Of a DNA stretch of 64,000 nt, positions 11,051 to 23,529 are shown one piece after another. The position numbers and the translations under genes were made by a program. Position 1 is the first letter of the stretch. Each line of letters starts with the position of its first letter. The stretch lies in the NCBI RefSeq assembly GCF_000499845.2, contig NC_023758.2, positions 13,796,427 through 13,860,426 on the forward strand, written 5' to 3'. Source of the DNA: Phaseolus vulgaris (taxonomy: Eukaryota > Streptophyta > Magnoliopsida > Fabales > Fabaceae). The notes beneath the pieces are model-generated. The model had not been told where the DNA came from. It saw only the letters and a program-made list of their open reading frames with translations, and made no database searches.

Positions 11051-11399
11051 AACCCACCGAAGCGCCATTTAAGGACAAAATCGTGATGGAGCACCGACCT
11101 CTAAAGTAGACAATACCTCGGATGTGGTGATTGACCCTAGCTATGTTATCTCTCGAACTTGAGGTCAAAACATTGGTGCCGTCTTTGGAAACAAAAATGT
11201 GTCCCAAGCCCTTCAACTAGGGGGAAACCACTCCCCTTATACCTCGACTGGGGGGCTTGTTCCAGTATCGCCAATATAATCCCACATCGCTCCGGAGTTG
11301 AGGTCAAGAGCAGCTTATATACTCATTCCTCCTCCAACCCACCGAGACGCCTTTTAAGAACAAAATCGTGATGGAACACCGACTTTCAAAATGACCAAC
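11051..11399 (+). repeat. LTR/leader fragments of another gypsy element
   Basis: 11051-11110 and 11334-11390 are two copies of the same sequence (AACCCACCGA...AAAATCGTGATGGA). Between them ACATTGGTGCCGTCTTTGGAA (11167-11187) looks like the LTR/primer-site junction of a plus-strand Ty3/gypsy element. The first copy joins the fragment at 5466-5530 across the copia insertion. No coding sequence follows. Confidence 0.6.
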
Positions 11400-12058
11400 A
11401 CCTTCGATGCAGTGAGAAATGTTCTCACCATTTGGCCTATTCGTGTTTTGGACCGAATTTAAGTTATTGACAATACCTATTGTTGAGATTATTGGAACGA
11501 GAACTTGAGTGCTCAAGTTGTGGGCTGAGCATACCGAAAAGTATAATTAATAAATGAAATAAAACTATTACACCTACATGTTGAAAAAAAGGGCGAATTC
11601 ATACATGAGTATCTCTTAAAAATTTATGATAAAAGTTTATTTGTAGAATATTGTGTTGACCTTAGATAAAATGGGGGTCAAAGTTTTATGAATCTAACCC
11701 TCCCACGCGAGACAAAGTATTCCAGAGAGTAAATCACATTGACCGCTTTATCCATATCGTTTACCAGAAAATATTGTCAAGTTTTTGATTTAGATGAGGC
11801 AAGAAGTTTGAATAGTATTTTGATAAATGAAGATTAGAGATTAGGGTGAAGAAATGAATATTTGTTACCTGGCCCTCCTTCCTTCTATGCAACACTTCCC
11901 ACAGGTCGCCACGTAACCCTCCAATACTCACACCAAACTCTGTCCCTTCAACACGAATCAAACAAATTCATTGTCCCCAACTAACTCATGTCAACTTTCA
12001 AAAGTAAAATGGAAACTAAACCTTAATTACCACCATAATTTTACAAACACCTTTCCCA
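11400..12058. other. Intergenic DNA upstream of the ZF-HD gene
   Basis: The first ~150 bp still resemble retroelement LTR sequence. The remainder is single-copy-looking AT-rich DNA without a supported gene. Confidence 0.5.
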
Positions 12059-12160
12059 TCATGTCTTAACTTCACTTCGTGTTTCCCTTCTCATCTCAAA
12101 TCATGTCTTAACTTCACTTCGTGTTTCCCTTCTCATCTCAAATCATGTCTTAACTTTCAA
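12059..12160. repeat. 42-bp tandem repeat upstream of the ZF-HD gene
   Basis: ATGTCTTAACTTCACTTCG begins at 12061 and 12103, and a third partial copy begins at 12145, giving a 42-bp period. The repeat lies about 260-360 bp before the start codon, in the probable promoter or 5' untranslated region. Confidence 0.88.
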
Positions 12161-12415
12161 CTCGCTTTCTGCATCTCATTCCCCCTTCCCTACAACCCCA
12201 TTTAAACCTAAGATTTTCTCATCACTTCACATTACAAATCATCATCATCATCACCTCCATCACGTTCCACCGCCACCCACCCTTCCAAACTCTTAACTTT
12301 AGATTCGTTTTTCAAACAACACTTTAATCATGTCAAAACTCTAATAACCCCATCTTCTCTTTCTCTCTCTTTTCCCTTTTACATCAATCACTCACTCTTG
12401 CACAAACTCACATAC

Positions 12416-13210
12416 ATGGACCTCACCAACAACGCCAATACTACACACGCAAATCCTCAAACCCCCCAACACCCCACCACCAAGCGCCACCGCCCCACCA
12501 CCGCTCCTCCGCCCTCACAGCCACCGTCCGCGGTCGTTTGCTACAAGGAGTGCCTCAAAAACCACGCTGCCAGCATAGGTGGCCACGCGCTTGATGGATG
12601 CGGTGAGTTCATGCCCTCCTCTTCCTCCAATCCCACAGAACCACGCTCGCTAACTTGCGCCGCCTGTGGATGCCACCGTAACTTCCACCACCGTGACACA
12701 CAACAGTATCACTCCAACCCCAGGCCAAATTTCATAAGCTTCTACCACTCACCGCCGCCACCCCATCATGGCCCGGGCCTGTGCACTAGCCCAAGCCCAA
12801 GCCCGTTGTCAAGCCCCAGCCCGCCGCCTCTCTCCCACCATTTCCCTGGCCGCAGACCAGTCCTGGGGCTCTTTGGCCCGGGAAACGAGCATCACCACAC
12901 GAGTTTCCATCTTTCCGAGAGCCCGAGTGGAAAGAAGAGGTTCAGGACCAAGTTCAGCCAAGAGCAGAAGGAGAAGATGCAGAATTTCTCTGAGAAATTG
13001 GGTTGGAGAATGCAGAAAGGGGATGAAGGGTTGGTGCAAGATTTCTGCAATGAGATTGGCGTTTCAAGAGGGGTCTTCAAGGTGTGGATGCACAACAATA
13101 AGAACACTTGCAGGAAGAGATCATTGGAGCCTGATGAAAACACCAATGCCAATGCTTCTGATACTCTTAATAACAATCCTTACAGCACCAACCATGACAC
13201 TCAAAACTGA
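12416..13210 (+). CDS. Zinc-finger homeodomain (ZF-HD/ZHD) transcription factor
   Basis: The predicted protein has 264 residues in one exon, as is normal for this plant family. Residues 41-93 form the ZF-HD dimerisation domain: CYKECLKNHAASIGGHALDG, then GCGEFMPSSS and CAACGCHRNFH, with all expected Cys/His ligands. Residues 94-170 are Pro/His/Ser-rich. Residues 172-231 form the atypical homeodomain (KKRFRTKFSQEQKEKM, later GVFKVWMHNNKNT). Such proteins homo- or heterodimerise through the zinc finger and bind ATTA-core DNA in the nucleus. The start is the first ATG in frame (MDLTNNAN). Neighbour order suggests the ZHD9/10/11 group (ZFHD1-like), but the homeodomain alone does not settle the subgroup. 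No break is seen, and the gene looks functional. Confidence 0.95.
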   Translation: MDLTNNANTTHANPQTPQHPTTKRHRPTTAPPPSQPPSAVVCYKECLKNHAASIGGHALDGCGEFMPSSSSNPTEPRSLTCAACGCHRNFHHRDTQQYHSNPRPNFISFYHSPPPPHHGPGLCTSPSPSPLSSPSPPPLSHHFPGRRPVLGLFGPGNEHHHTSFHLSESPSGKKRFRTKFSQEQKEKMQNFSEKLGWRMQKGDEGLVQDFCNEIGVSRGVFKVWMHNNKNTCRKRSLEPDENTNANASDTLNNNPYSTNHDTQN

Positions 13211-15060
13211 GATTAATTAAGGTAGTTTTTTTTTTTTTTATATTTCTGATCATGGATCATAGTTAATCGTCTTAATTTTGATCCCTTGAGAAGCTTAGAA
13301 TTGGCAGTGGAGCAAGTAGAATGAGATAGTTTTTTGTTTATTCATATTTGAATAATTATTTTTTGGGGTCATTATTTGAGGCGAGGGTGAAGAGAGATCT
13401 AGTTTTTTTTTAGAAGCTATTGAGATGTGACATGAAAGGGTTGTTTTTGTTGATAAGAATCATAAGCTATGAAGTTAATGCGGTTCCATAAATGTTTCAC
13501 CGTCTTATTTCTGTCACGTTCATCTCTTGATAATGACAGGTTCCATTTAAGTAGTTTTGTTTCTTGTATTTTTCTTGTATTTAGACTATTCATTTACTTC
13601 TGATAAAAACAGTGTATATTCTCCCAATGTCCATACTTGTTGACACTAGTTTCATCAATCTTGGAATGCAACTGTTGCTGAAGACAATGTATTTATTTTA
13701 TCCATGGCTTTTCTGCATTCCATCATGCAAACCTCTAAACTTTAATCTACTCTTGTTTTTCTTCTACCTTATCATACTTGGTGGGTTGAACTTCTGATAG
13801 AGATCAAGTGGTTCTAGCCACTTTCTCTTTTGAGGGAGGCCAACATATTTACTGGCACACTAATTTTTCACATCACATCTCAGCTTTTAAGATGGAGCTA
13901 CAATCATATCTAAATTTAATTATAATATAATATCAAAATGTTGTGAGACTTAGATATTAATTCCTCTATTCCAAAACAATAAGCTATTTTTCAACAATAT
14001 ATAATTAAGACTAATTAATGCAGAATTTGTTACATTGAAAAAGAAGAAAGTAATAGGAAAGTTGGAGATAATCATTTACTAGAATATTTCTTAACCGATA
14101 TAAAAGATTAGTAGTTATATTGGAAAAGAGATTTTGAATAGTGTTGAGAAGGTGGATAGAAGATTTTGTATTGATGGGTAGGTGATGGAGAAGATGAAGA
14201 TAATATAAAGATATAAGTAAAATACAAAGTTCCCTTTATAAACTAATATGTGAAACCTAATTGGAAGGGTTTGTTTATGAAAAATGGGTATAAAAAGGAA
14301 GAGAGAAGATCTAATTTGGAAGTAGAAGGGAGATTGAGAAGGAGAGTTATGTGTAACAAATTGGGAATCTTTGGTGTGTGTGTGTGCGTAGTGGAGAGAT
14401 TGGGTTGAACCAATTTGTGAAGGTGTCACCTTTCCTTATTGGGCTTGGTTCAGTGGAACGCAAACTTTTTTATTATTTAATCAACACCTAATCATAACTC
14501 TTCTCTAAGATACTATATTCCATTATTTAACAATTCCTCAATTTACAAAACAACTCACTTCAGCAAATGCATCGAAATGATGGAATTTTTCTCCCAAATT
14601 ATTAGAATAATCACAAAACTTTTTTATTGTAAAAAATAGTTAAATCGTGATGTTAGAAGACATACTACTCTGGTGTGAAATGTGAAGAACTCGTCCTTGC
14701 CATCAAATTCTGTAAAAATTCAGCAAAGCTTAAATAATGTTTTAAATGCACAACTGAAGTCAGTGAAATTTACAGTCCAACACAATTGTGCTGATTTCTT
14801 TAAAAATTAAAAAGAATGATTAATTGAATTGTTAAAAAAATAATAAATTTTATAAAATTTTAGTTTATTCATTTAAGAAAGATTTAGTTATTTTTTAATT
14901 AAAAATATAGTGTTAAAATTCTAAATTGTATACTGTAAAATAACCGTAACAAAAAATGTCACAACTCTAGTACTCAAAGTAAAAACTTTAAATCATATAT
15001 AAAAAATCTAAATCATAAATTTAAAACGTAAACTAAAAGTCTAAGATATATATAAAATAT
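13211..15060. other. Intergenic DNA downstream of the ZF-HD gene
   Basis: 13211-13800 probably includes the 3' untranslated region. The rest is AT-rich with no supported gene. A 104-codon minus-strand frame at 14115-14429 has no recognisable feature. Confidence 0.5.
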
Positions 15061-15084
15061 CTAAAACTTAATAAATAATTGATT

Positions 15085-15545
15085 TTTTTTAAAATTTTGA
15101 TATCCCCAATGTCAGATTGGAAATCAAATTTCTTATCTTATTTAAAGCAACTTTCATTTTTAATCATCTCCCTCCCAACTCTATTAAAATTTATGATCAT
15201 TTAAAAACTTTTTTACAAAATTTTATAAAATTTATTAATTTTTTATCAATTCAATTCATTATTCTATTTTTGTAAACTTTTTTTTTAAAAAATATATATA
15301 AAATATCTAAAAAATACAAAAAATTTAAAAAATTATTAATAAATAATTGATTTTTTAAAATTTTAATATCCTCGGATTGGACATCAAATTTTTTATTTTA
15401 TTTAAAATAACTTTCATTTTTAACCATCTCAATCTCAACTCTTTATTACAAATTGGACATCAAATTTTTTATTTTATTTAAAATAACTTTCTTTTTTAAC
15501 CATCTCAATCTCAACTCTCTATTACAAATATGATCATTTAAAAAT
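15085..15545. repeat. AT-rich repeat cluster including a 76-bp tandem pair
   Basis: ATTGGACATCAAATTTTTTA begins at 15376 and at 15452, a 76-bp spacing. A more diverged copy of the same block lies at about 15110-15190. No coding potential. Confidence 0.75.
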
Positions 15546-15861
15546 ATTCCTACAAAATTTTATAAAATTTTATTTCTTAACAAATCACTTAATTATTTTA
15601 TTTTTGTAATTTAAAAAAAAAATTAAGTCATATTCTACATGCATAAATTTAATGTAAATTTTTTCCATACACGAGTTATATGTCATCTTCACCTACAATT
15701 TAAATTTTCTTACATTTTTATTGCACTCGTACATTAAGAGATGACTTGTTCACAAAAAAAAAAATCCTATTTTCATAATAAAGGGAGTTTTCCATTCATT
15801 CTGATAATTTTGGATAAAAATTGTACCATCTTAGTGCTTTTGGCGAGGACGGTTTCTTCCT

Positions 15862-16405
15862 GCACCTCCATCATTTCTTCAGTCACCTCCATAAATTTTC
15901 AAATTTTCAAAATTATCCTTCAATAGAAAGATACAATTAGAAACAATATTTTACACTATGAATTACGTAATCCGAAAGTCAAAATTATTATTTATGAATT
16001 ATATAATTCATAACCTATTTAGCCGCTAATAATATCAGATTACGTAATATGAAATTTATTTAAAAAAATAAACATACCAAATTACATAATATGAAAGTAA
16101 AAAGTTATGTAATTCGAAATAAAAAAAATTACCACTTTTGGATTTTTACTTCCAGAAGTCAAAAATTACTACTTATGAATTACATAATTTGGAAGGTTTA
16201 TTTTTTTAAAATAAATTTCGGATTATATAATCTGATATTGTGAGTAATTAAATATATTCTGGATTACATAATCCAAAAATGATAATTTTGACTTTTGGAT
16301 TACATAATCGTAGTGTAAAATATTGTTTCTACTTTTATCTTTTTATCGAAGGGTAATTTTAGAAATTTTAAAATTTATGGAGGTAGGTGAAGAAGTGATG
16401 GGGCA
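15862..16405. mobile_element. Large foldback element (MITE-like inverted repeat)
   Basis: The left arm (CTCCATCATTTCTTC...CAATATTTTACACTATG) is repeated in inverse on the right (CATAATCGTAGTGTAAAATATTG...GAAGAAGTGATGG). Pairing continues inward through repeated GGATTACATAATCC-type palindromes to a centre near 16140, so almost all ~545 bp could form one hairpin. No transposase is present. Outside the left arm, GGTTTCTTCCTGCACC resembles the ends of the element at 46644-47662, so the two may belong to one family. Confidence 0.75.
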
Positions 16406-18000
16406 CTCTTTGGCAAGTTTCATATCCTTTGCAAAATCAATGACATGTGTCTTTTTTCCTCATTCGAACCTTTTTTTTTTTGTATTGCCTTTCTTGGGCC
16501 GGGATGCGATGGAATTCCACATTTTAAGATTGTGGCCTCAATTCTAAACAAAACCTTTCAATCAATGTTGAATGATATATGTTTAATAAATTTATCTTAA
16601 CATCTTGGTTTATCCGTTCAAATATTGTTTTAGAATTAATATAAGTATAGTTTATCACAGTTTCTCTTAATTGCATGCAATTGAGGTTATTCGGGTGTAT
16701 ATGTTGCACATTTTAAAACAAATTATATGTGATAAGATAAAATATTAATTTTTTAAAAGAATACGTGACCAAACTAAAATTAGACTAAGTTGGCAATTTA
16801 ATCTAAAAAATATAACCCATTTTCATTCTATTACTCTATGTCATGGACGATTATTTAGTTTACATCTCCCAAAAATTACACAAACAAATAATCTATAAAA
16901 AATATCATCTCCTTGAAAAACATACCCATAATACACTTTTATATTTTTAATAATTTTTTATATAATTTTTTTCTTAAAACATCTGTGAAATTATTTCGAT
17001 TTTTTTTGTGTTAGTTACTTTATGATAAAAACCTGAGGAAAGTACCAAACATACTAGAATATTTAAAAATAAAGAAAGAACAATAGATAAACATTAGTCA
17101 ATATAGATAATAAACAAGAAGTAAGTTAGATAATAAGATTAAAGGGTATAGAATAGAAGGGAAAAAATAATTTCATTAAAACGAGACTCCATATTTTAAA
17201 ATATTTATAGAATATTCAAAATAATTTAAAAAAACATTTTTAAGTTTTCTGTTTGTGTTACAGTTGTGAGGGATGACAAAAATAATTTTAAAATATATAT
17301 AAACGTTGCCACTAATATTTATTAGAAAAAATTAAAAAGATTTAAAATAAATGACAGGAAAAAATAAATTTTAAATTTATAAATGAAGGAAAAATGTGTG
17401 CATACTATATATCCCATATCATAAAGACACTTTTACCTACTTTTGAACTACGCTATTTATAAATATTAAAATATTTATTTCATTATACAAGGAAAACATG
17501 CTCAATAATTATTTATTTAATGTGCCATTTATTTTGAATGAAAGCTAAATTTTATTATTATTATTATAATAAAAGAAGGGTTCATATTAATAAAAATACT
17601 AAAAGGTTAAATTTTATAATTTAATTTTTTTATTTTAATTAAAATGTTAGCATGTAACATGATTTCTACTCTAGTTCTATAAATCATATTTTTGTTTTTT
17701 CGAAGATTGCTTTTACTAAAGTTAAAATCAGTAAGGAACGAGTTCTCTTAAAAACGAAGTTGATGCATTCGATTAGATTTTTGGTTATATAGCCGTACCT
17801 TTTGTCATCATCGTACGTCTGAGTCTACTTTTTTTAACAATGTGCAATTTTTCTAGAAAACTGCTTTTCAAAATTCTGATCACATATGTAGAGTTCACTA
17901 TTTCATTTCATAAGTTGTGATAAAGAAAAGAAATTGATTAAACATTTATAGCTTTTGTAATTTTGTATGAGAAAAGGAAACATGTCTTCGCACTGACTGT
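16406..18000. other. AT-rich intergenic DNA
   Basis: No gene, RNA or repeat structure could be supported; long A/T runs dominate. Confidence 0.5.
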
Positions 18001-18612
18001 CATGGAATGCTTAGAAGTTGGGTTGCTGTCAAAACGTGCTGGATCACGTACCACCCAGCATTCACACAGCTGGCTTTGGCCTTAAACAATAAGAAGCTAA
18101 TCACATTTGATGCTGGAACGTATATGGGTGACTTGTCACAAAAGTGCTTGTGCTTGTTTTTGTGCCTCTCAAGAAGATGCTATAACAGAACTGACTATAG
18201 GCTTGTGGCAGTATTTTGGGTGAGTAAAAAGGTGTAGAGTTGGAAGCTGGCAGTATAAAGGGTAGTATTGTGGCAGGCAAATCATGGATGCAGAATCTAG
18301 CTTGAAGGATGGTGTGGTTGCTGTCATTCCTTTAACTTCCTTGTCATGACGATGCACCTGTTAAATTATACCTTTAGTGGTCTAGATATGCTCTTTATTC
18401 AATCCCACATGCTTGAGTTTTTGGGGCAGGTGCTACTATGATTCTGATAGTTCTGGGTATCTTTTTTGGGTGTATTTTTGTAGTGTAACTCTCTTTATGG
18501 TTATTCTGCTCCAACTATAAGGAGGAGTACACATGTGGCTGATGTATACGGGTTGGGATACCCCTGAAGTATCCCTCTTAATTTAATTAATTCATTGCTG
18601 ATAAAAAAAAAT
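18001..18612 (+). mobile_element. 5'-truncated LINE, 3' tail only
   Basis: The end (GGGTTGGGATACCCCTGAAG..., then GCTGATAAAAAAAAA at 18596-18610) matches the tails of the LINEs at 53281-55859 and 56800-59650. The sequence before it is a noncoding 3' untranslated region; the 5' limit is uncertain. The A-run marks the 3' end. Confidence 0.6.
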
Positions 18613-19285
18613 TCATGTAAATCAGTTATCGCTTTAGTTCAAAATATTGAACTTTTTGTTAAAATTAGAAGCATTATGACATATGCAATATACATAAACA
18701 AGACCATATGTTTCCTATCCAACTTCTTTGGATTGTAATGATGACATTTTGTCAATTCCTCTATAAATGATCATGCACAAATTCGGTTAAGGTGTTATGT
18801 ATTGTCACAATATTTGGAATATTCATATAAAAGTCTCCTAGGTCTTGTCTTCAACAATGGCAAACACTAATGAAAATATGTTTCGATTCTCATCTTATTG
18901 CGATAAAAAATGTTGTATCATATATTCTAGTAAAAAGTGTCCGTCAACTTGGATAATAGGCTTGAAAGGCCAAAAGACGCGATCCAAAATGTAACAAGAT
19001 TTGCAAGAATATGACACACAACTAGAGATTACACAACCTCATTCACAACCCTATTAACATCATCTTGGGTCGTCTTCTAATGTTGAACTTTTTCAGCAAC
19101 AATTTCGTTTGTCAGGTGTTCAACCAACTCAATTGTTCGGATATATGGATCAACCCCATAACATGTCATCTCAATCATCGTTTCAACAACTACCTTTCAA
19201 TTACTCAACATATTAATCTTAGCCAAAAAAAATTGTTGATCCATCAAATCTCTTTGCCACCTCCACCATAACCCCCCCATATTTG
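18613..19285. other. Intergenic DNA, unassigned
   Basis: No gene was supported. It precedes the LTR-like segment of the copia remnant. Confidence 0.4.
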
Positions 19286-19608
19286 CCTACAATATAATGT
19301 CATCAATGTATTGTTATTGACCAACATTGTTTTTATAATGGTCTGTGTTAAGTAATAGATTCGTTAAACTGTTTTAGCCAGTGTTCTTTTCTCTCTTTGT
19401 TTGTCTATGTTATATAAATTGTTGAGACTCATCCCTGTAATTTAGTTTTTTCAATAATAATCTTCTCATTTTCACTTTTTTGAATGCCCACTCATACTCA
19501 TATCCTTAGATGGTATCACGAGCCTTGATTTTTTTTCTTCCCCTTTTTGCACTCCTTTTCCATCTTGATTTCTTTTTCTCGGTTCTTGCCTTTTTCATCA
19601 TGTATGTT

Positions 19609-20940
19609 ACCTCTTCTTTCGCCGCTTCTTCTCAAACCTCCATGCCTTCTTCTTCTTCTTCTTCTTCTTCTTCTTCTTCTTCTTCTTCCTCCACACAATT
19701 ACATAATTTCTTTGTTCCTCTCTTTTTAAAACTTAACAATGATAACTACCTCGACAAATTCATTTTCTTGAATGATCTAACTTACCACTGCGTTTTCTTA
19801 CCATCGAAGATGCTACTGCTCACCATGTTAATCTTGCTTTTCTGGTTCATTAACAACAAGACCATCTCCTGGTTGCGTGGCTTCTTGACTCCTAGACAAC
19901 ACCGGTCTTAGAAAAGATGGTAGGGTTATGTTCTACCTCACAAATTTGGGGAAATTACAGGTTTATTATGCTTCTCAAACTCGTGCCAAGATCAACAACT
20001 TAAAGACGCAATTGAAGGCTCCTAAGCGTGAGCGATCAATATCTACATATCTTCTTAATATCAAGAAGATTGTAGATACGCTTGTTGCAACTGGCTCGCC
20101 CCTCACTAATGAAGAACATCTGGAAGCTATTTTTTAAGGATTATTTAAGGAGTACAAATCTTTGATCATCGTTGTCACCTCTTGTCTTTACCCATACACA
20201 TGGAAGATATTGAAGCTCTGTTGATGGCTCATGCAGAACGTCTCGAACGGTATAAAATTCAATATCAGCTTTTTCCTTAAGCTAATCTTGTGTCAACTCG
20301 ATCATCATACAACCATATGTCTAGACCCATGTATGGGTTCAACCCTTCTCATAATCGTGGTCCACGTCCTCCTTTCAGACACAACAAAAATAATAAACAC
20401 TTTAATGATCCTCGTCCTCCTACCTAGAATTCTTGGATTGCATCTTCCATGGCCACTTCGTCTTTATCTACTCGCATTTAGTGCCAACTATGTCAGAAGT
20501 TTGGTCATACTGCTCTGAAATGCTGGCATTGGTTGACACTAATCTTTCTTCTTATATTAATGTTAATTCTTTTCAATTTTATTCTTCAGATAATGACCTT
20601 GGTGAGCTATCTTTGTTGGGTACTCCATCTACTCTTATTGACCCTCTTTGGTACCCGGATAGTGGTGCTACTCACCATATAACCCATGACAATAATATCT
20701 TTTCTTTTAAAACTCCCTACACTAGCTCTGAAGTGGTTCAACTGGGTAATTGCATAAGTATGAATATACGTCACATTGGCTCAAGTTTATTAATTCTCAC
20801 ACTATGACCACATTACGCTTACATAATTTGTTGCATGTTCCTTTTATAAATAAAAATCTCATGAGTGTCTCTCAATTTGAAAAGGATAATAGTGTATATT
20901 TTGAGTTTTTTCCTAACCACTGTTTTGTCAAAACCCAGGA
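19609..20940 (+). pseudogene. copia gag-protease-preintegrase remnant
   Basis: Gag is readable as VPLFLKLNNDNYL (about 19708-19746) and LKTQLKAPKRERSISTYLL (about 20002-20060). The zinc knuckle CQLCQKFGHTALKC (20482-20523) is complete. The protease block LWYPDSGATHHIT (20647-20685) keeps the DSGA active site. The pre-integrase motif RLHNLLHVPFINKNLMSVS (about 20816-20872) follows. Stops and frame changes separate these blocks. Confidence 0.78.
19645..19690. repeat. (TCT)n microsatellite within gag
   Basis: About fifteen TCT/TTC triplets encode a polyserine run near the start of the copia gag remnant. Repeat slippage is the likely origin. Confidence 0.9.
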
Positions 20941-20950
20941 CACCAAGGAG

Positions 20951-22260
20951 ATAACCCCCAACAGATTTAACCAAGAAAAAACATTTGGATGTTCATTTGA
21001 TCATATAAGGCACGTACATAGGATGAGAATATACAACTTACTTTACATGGGTAAAGAATTTCTTTGACTTGTCAAAAACATATGTAAGTTGCATACATTT
21101 GAATCATAAGAACAATTATTGCTTTGGTTGGCTTTCCCCGAAGCATATTTTCTTTGATCTTAATGTTTCCTTGACTGCTAAGAATACCTACAAGAGAGAA
21201 ATCAAGAAGCAAGGTTTGGTCCCCTTACAAATTTGGGTCCATGGGCAATAACTAGGACATTAGGAACCTTAGAATTCTTAGGAACCCACTTTAAAACACC
21301 CCTGGGAACAAAAAACCTTTTCACTTTGCAAAATCTAACAATATGGCTCCTTTTCATGTAGTAAAATCACATTTCAACTGGTTGTTTTAACAAAACAATC
21401 GGTTGTTTTTCAAAGAAACTGGAAAAGGATTTTGAAACTGATTTGTTCTTGCTGTTTGGGTTGAATCCTAGTTTAGCCTTTCCAAAAACACAATTTTGTG
21501 AGGCAAGAACAGTTTCAAGATTTGATTGGTCTTTGGAAAACTTGTCTACTGTTTTTAAAAGATAGTGGAACTTCTTTTGAAGAGATTCACAATTTTCATA
21601 AAAGCTAGACTCAACACACTTACAAGAAGAGTTTTGGTGAATCATTTCCAGGTTTTCAAAATCAGTTTTTGAATTGTTCAACTCTTCCTCTAAGATCTTG
21701 ACTCTATTTTCTAACACATTGTTTAACCCTTTTAACTGGTTATTCAAAAGGGTCAGCCTATTAGTTTCCTCATGAGTTTCTTTGAAGGTATCGAATAGCT
21801 AGCTATCATTTTCAAAATTAATAGAAGTGCTTGAACTTACACTGTTTTATTTGGATTCTTCCTTTGCCATCAAACACAGATTGACTTCCTCATCTTCCTT
21901 ACATGATGATATAATCTAAGTAGCCAAGCAGATGACCAAGGACTCAAGAGACAATTCACATTGTGAGCAGTCATCTCAGCAATCAAGACAATGTTCCACC
22001 AAATATTAGACGAACCTCAGCAGAAGAAGAATTGGGCATAGACCAGAACATCAAATGTTCTTTCTTCTGGTCTTCTTAAAAGACAAAAACATGTTTGTAA
22101 ATAAATTAGGCTCACTTTGGGGTCCAAATAGAAAAATAGGCTAGAGTAGGTCACATAGCATAAAATGCAGTATACTTAGCGAAATGGGTTTGTGCCAAGT
22201 CCACTTTTTCAAGACAAGACATCTAGGTTTAGGAAGGTTGACCTACCTTTTAGAAGACCT
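20951..22260 (-). mobile_element. Fragment of the SIRE-like copia gag family
   Basis: The minus strand at 21367-21747 reads MNNQLKGLNNVLENRVK, then NSKTDFENLEMIHQNSS and LASQNCVFGKAKLGFNPN, clearly homologous to the gag at 9154-10206. The GPKFVRGPN-type end lies near 21215-21240. The homologous zinc-knuckle region at about 21350 is disrupted. CAATCGGTTG-type motifs lie at 21375-21410. Beyond 21900 nothing recognisable is present. Confidence 0.7.
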
Positions 22261-22264
22261 AGCT

Positions 22265-22630
22265 AAGGGGCGGTTTTGACTATGGTCAACCCCCTTGGCC
22301 ACCCCTCTCTTATTACCATTCTACCCTACCCCATCTTGCCCACCAAGGCACCTCTTCCTATAAATAGGGTGTCTTGCCTCATGTATTCACACATTGAAAT
22401 TTGAAGTAAAGAAACTCTGCTTGAGTGAATTTGTGAGTCTGAGTACTTTGAGTTATTTGGTCTTATCTTGGGTGAGTAGTATCTCAAGTAGTGGCTCTAG
22501 CATCACTCATCTTGGAGTCCCTATGCTCCAAGTGGTGTGACTTCCTCTTTTACTCTTTATTTTGCGCCATCCTTCATTCCATATATGTTTTCTTCTTCTT
22601 TTTATTTGTTCTTTACTTTGTTCTTCTTCT
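22265..22630 (+). repeat. LTR-like promoter segment, interrupted by a solo LTR
   Basis: CTATAAATAG at 22358-22367 is a strong TATA box, followed by sequence typical of an LTR transcription start region. The sequence continues at 24060 after the solo LTR at 22631-24059. The element family was not identified. Confidence 0.45.
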
Positions 22631-23245
22631 TGTTGATTTTTCTCGGAAAGTGTACCGAATCAACTATAATATAGTACTCTTTAAAGTACGAATGTCAAAC
22701 CCACAGGGAACAATTCTAATTAAGATGTTCTGTTATAAAACTCATTAAGTATAGAAAATAATTTTGAAAACATGTTTATAACAAAATTAAAGATTTCACA
22801 AGTAACTCAGAGATTTAGGGTTTGATTCAACCAAAACCAAAACTAACTTATCAAATAAAGATAAAGATACTTGGGATTGAATTGCGTCTATCTCAATCAT
22901 TTGTATTTTGAATAATACAATATATAATACTCAAAACTACTTATTCTTGATGCTTAATTTAAAGTCATTCACCTTGATTCCTCACAGATGAAATTCATAA
23001 GATAATTTCTCAAATATTGATTCCTCATATATCTAACAAATCATCCAGCTTTATGAACAAAATTATGATGTAATTAATAACCTGGAATTTATTCCTAGCA
23101 TTACAAGTTATCAAGTATTTTCGTCTATTTCAGATCCTTAAAGGTACTTTCCAGTTAAATTTAAGGATCAAAATCAAGACTCCATTGATCAGATAGAATC
23201 AAGCAATAAACATGAAACGAAAATACCAAGAACGAGTAGAAAAGA

Positions 23246-23247
<2 letters not shown>

Positions 23248-23283
<36 letters not shown>
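23248..23283. repeat. (TA)n microsatellite
   Basis: About seventeen TA dinucleotides lie inside the solo LTR. Confidence 0.95.
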
Positions 23284-23286
<3 letters not shown>

Positions 23287-23529
23287 CAAGAATACATTTG
23301 ATCAAAGTAGATTACATTCAATCCCAAGTTAGAAAGCACTTAGCCACTCATGACAACTCTTCCAATCTTCATTCTTGATCTGGATTGCATAAAAAGGGCT
23401 GATATGAGCAAATTCTTCTCCTAAGAACAAATGTTTCTTCTTCTTCTTTCACTAATCTCTCTCTATAAAAATCCAATCTTTCTCCACCGCTTCCTTTTGA
23501 GTTGTGTTTCAAAATTTATATAATGAACT

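Larger units (their letters stand above)
19286..20950 (+). mobile_element. Ty1/copia remnant, 5' part
   Basis: An LTR-like stretch with TATATAAATTG (about 19410) ends just before TGGTATCACGAGCC (19511-19524), a primer-binding site for initiator tRNA-Met with one extra base. Gag, a zinc knuckle, protease and the pre-integrase region follow on the plus strand. The element stops near 20950, so integrase core and reverse transcriptase are missing. Confidence 0.75.

Noticed and set aside
12768..13220. 150-codon plus-strand frame and minus-strand frames over the ZF-HD gene
   Set aside because: They are other-frame shadows of the GC-rich ZF-HD coding sequence, whose frame has two recognisable domains.
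14115..14429. 104-codon minus-strand frame
   Set aside because: No start context, domain or splice partner; composition is that of AT-rich noncoding DNA.
19511..19524. tRNA gene fragment
   Set aside because: It is only the primer-binding site next to an LTR; no tRNA cloverleaf is present.
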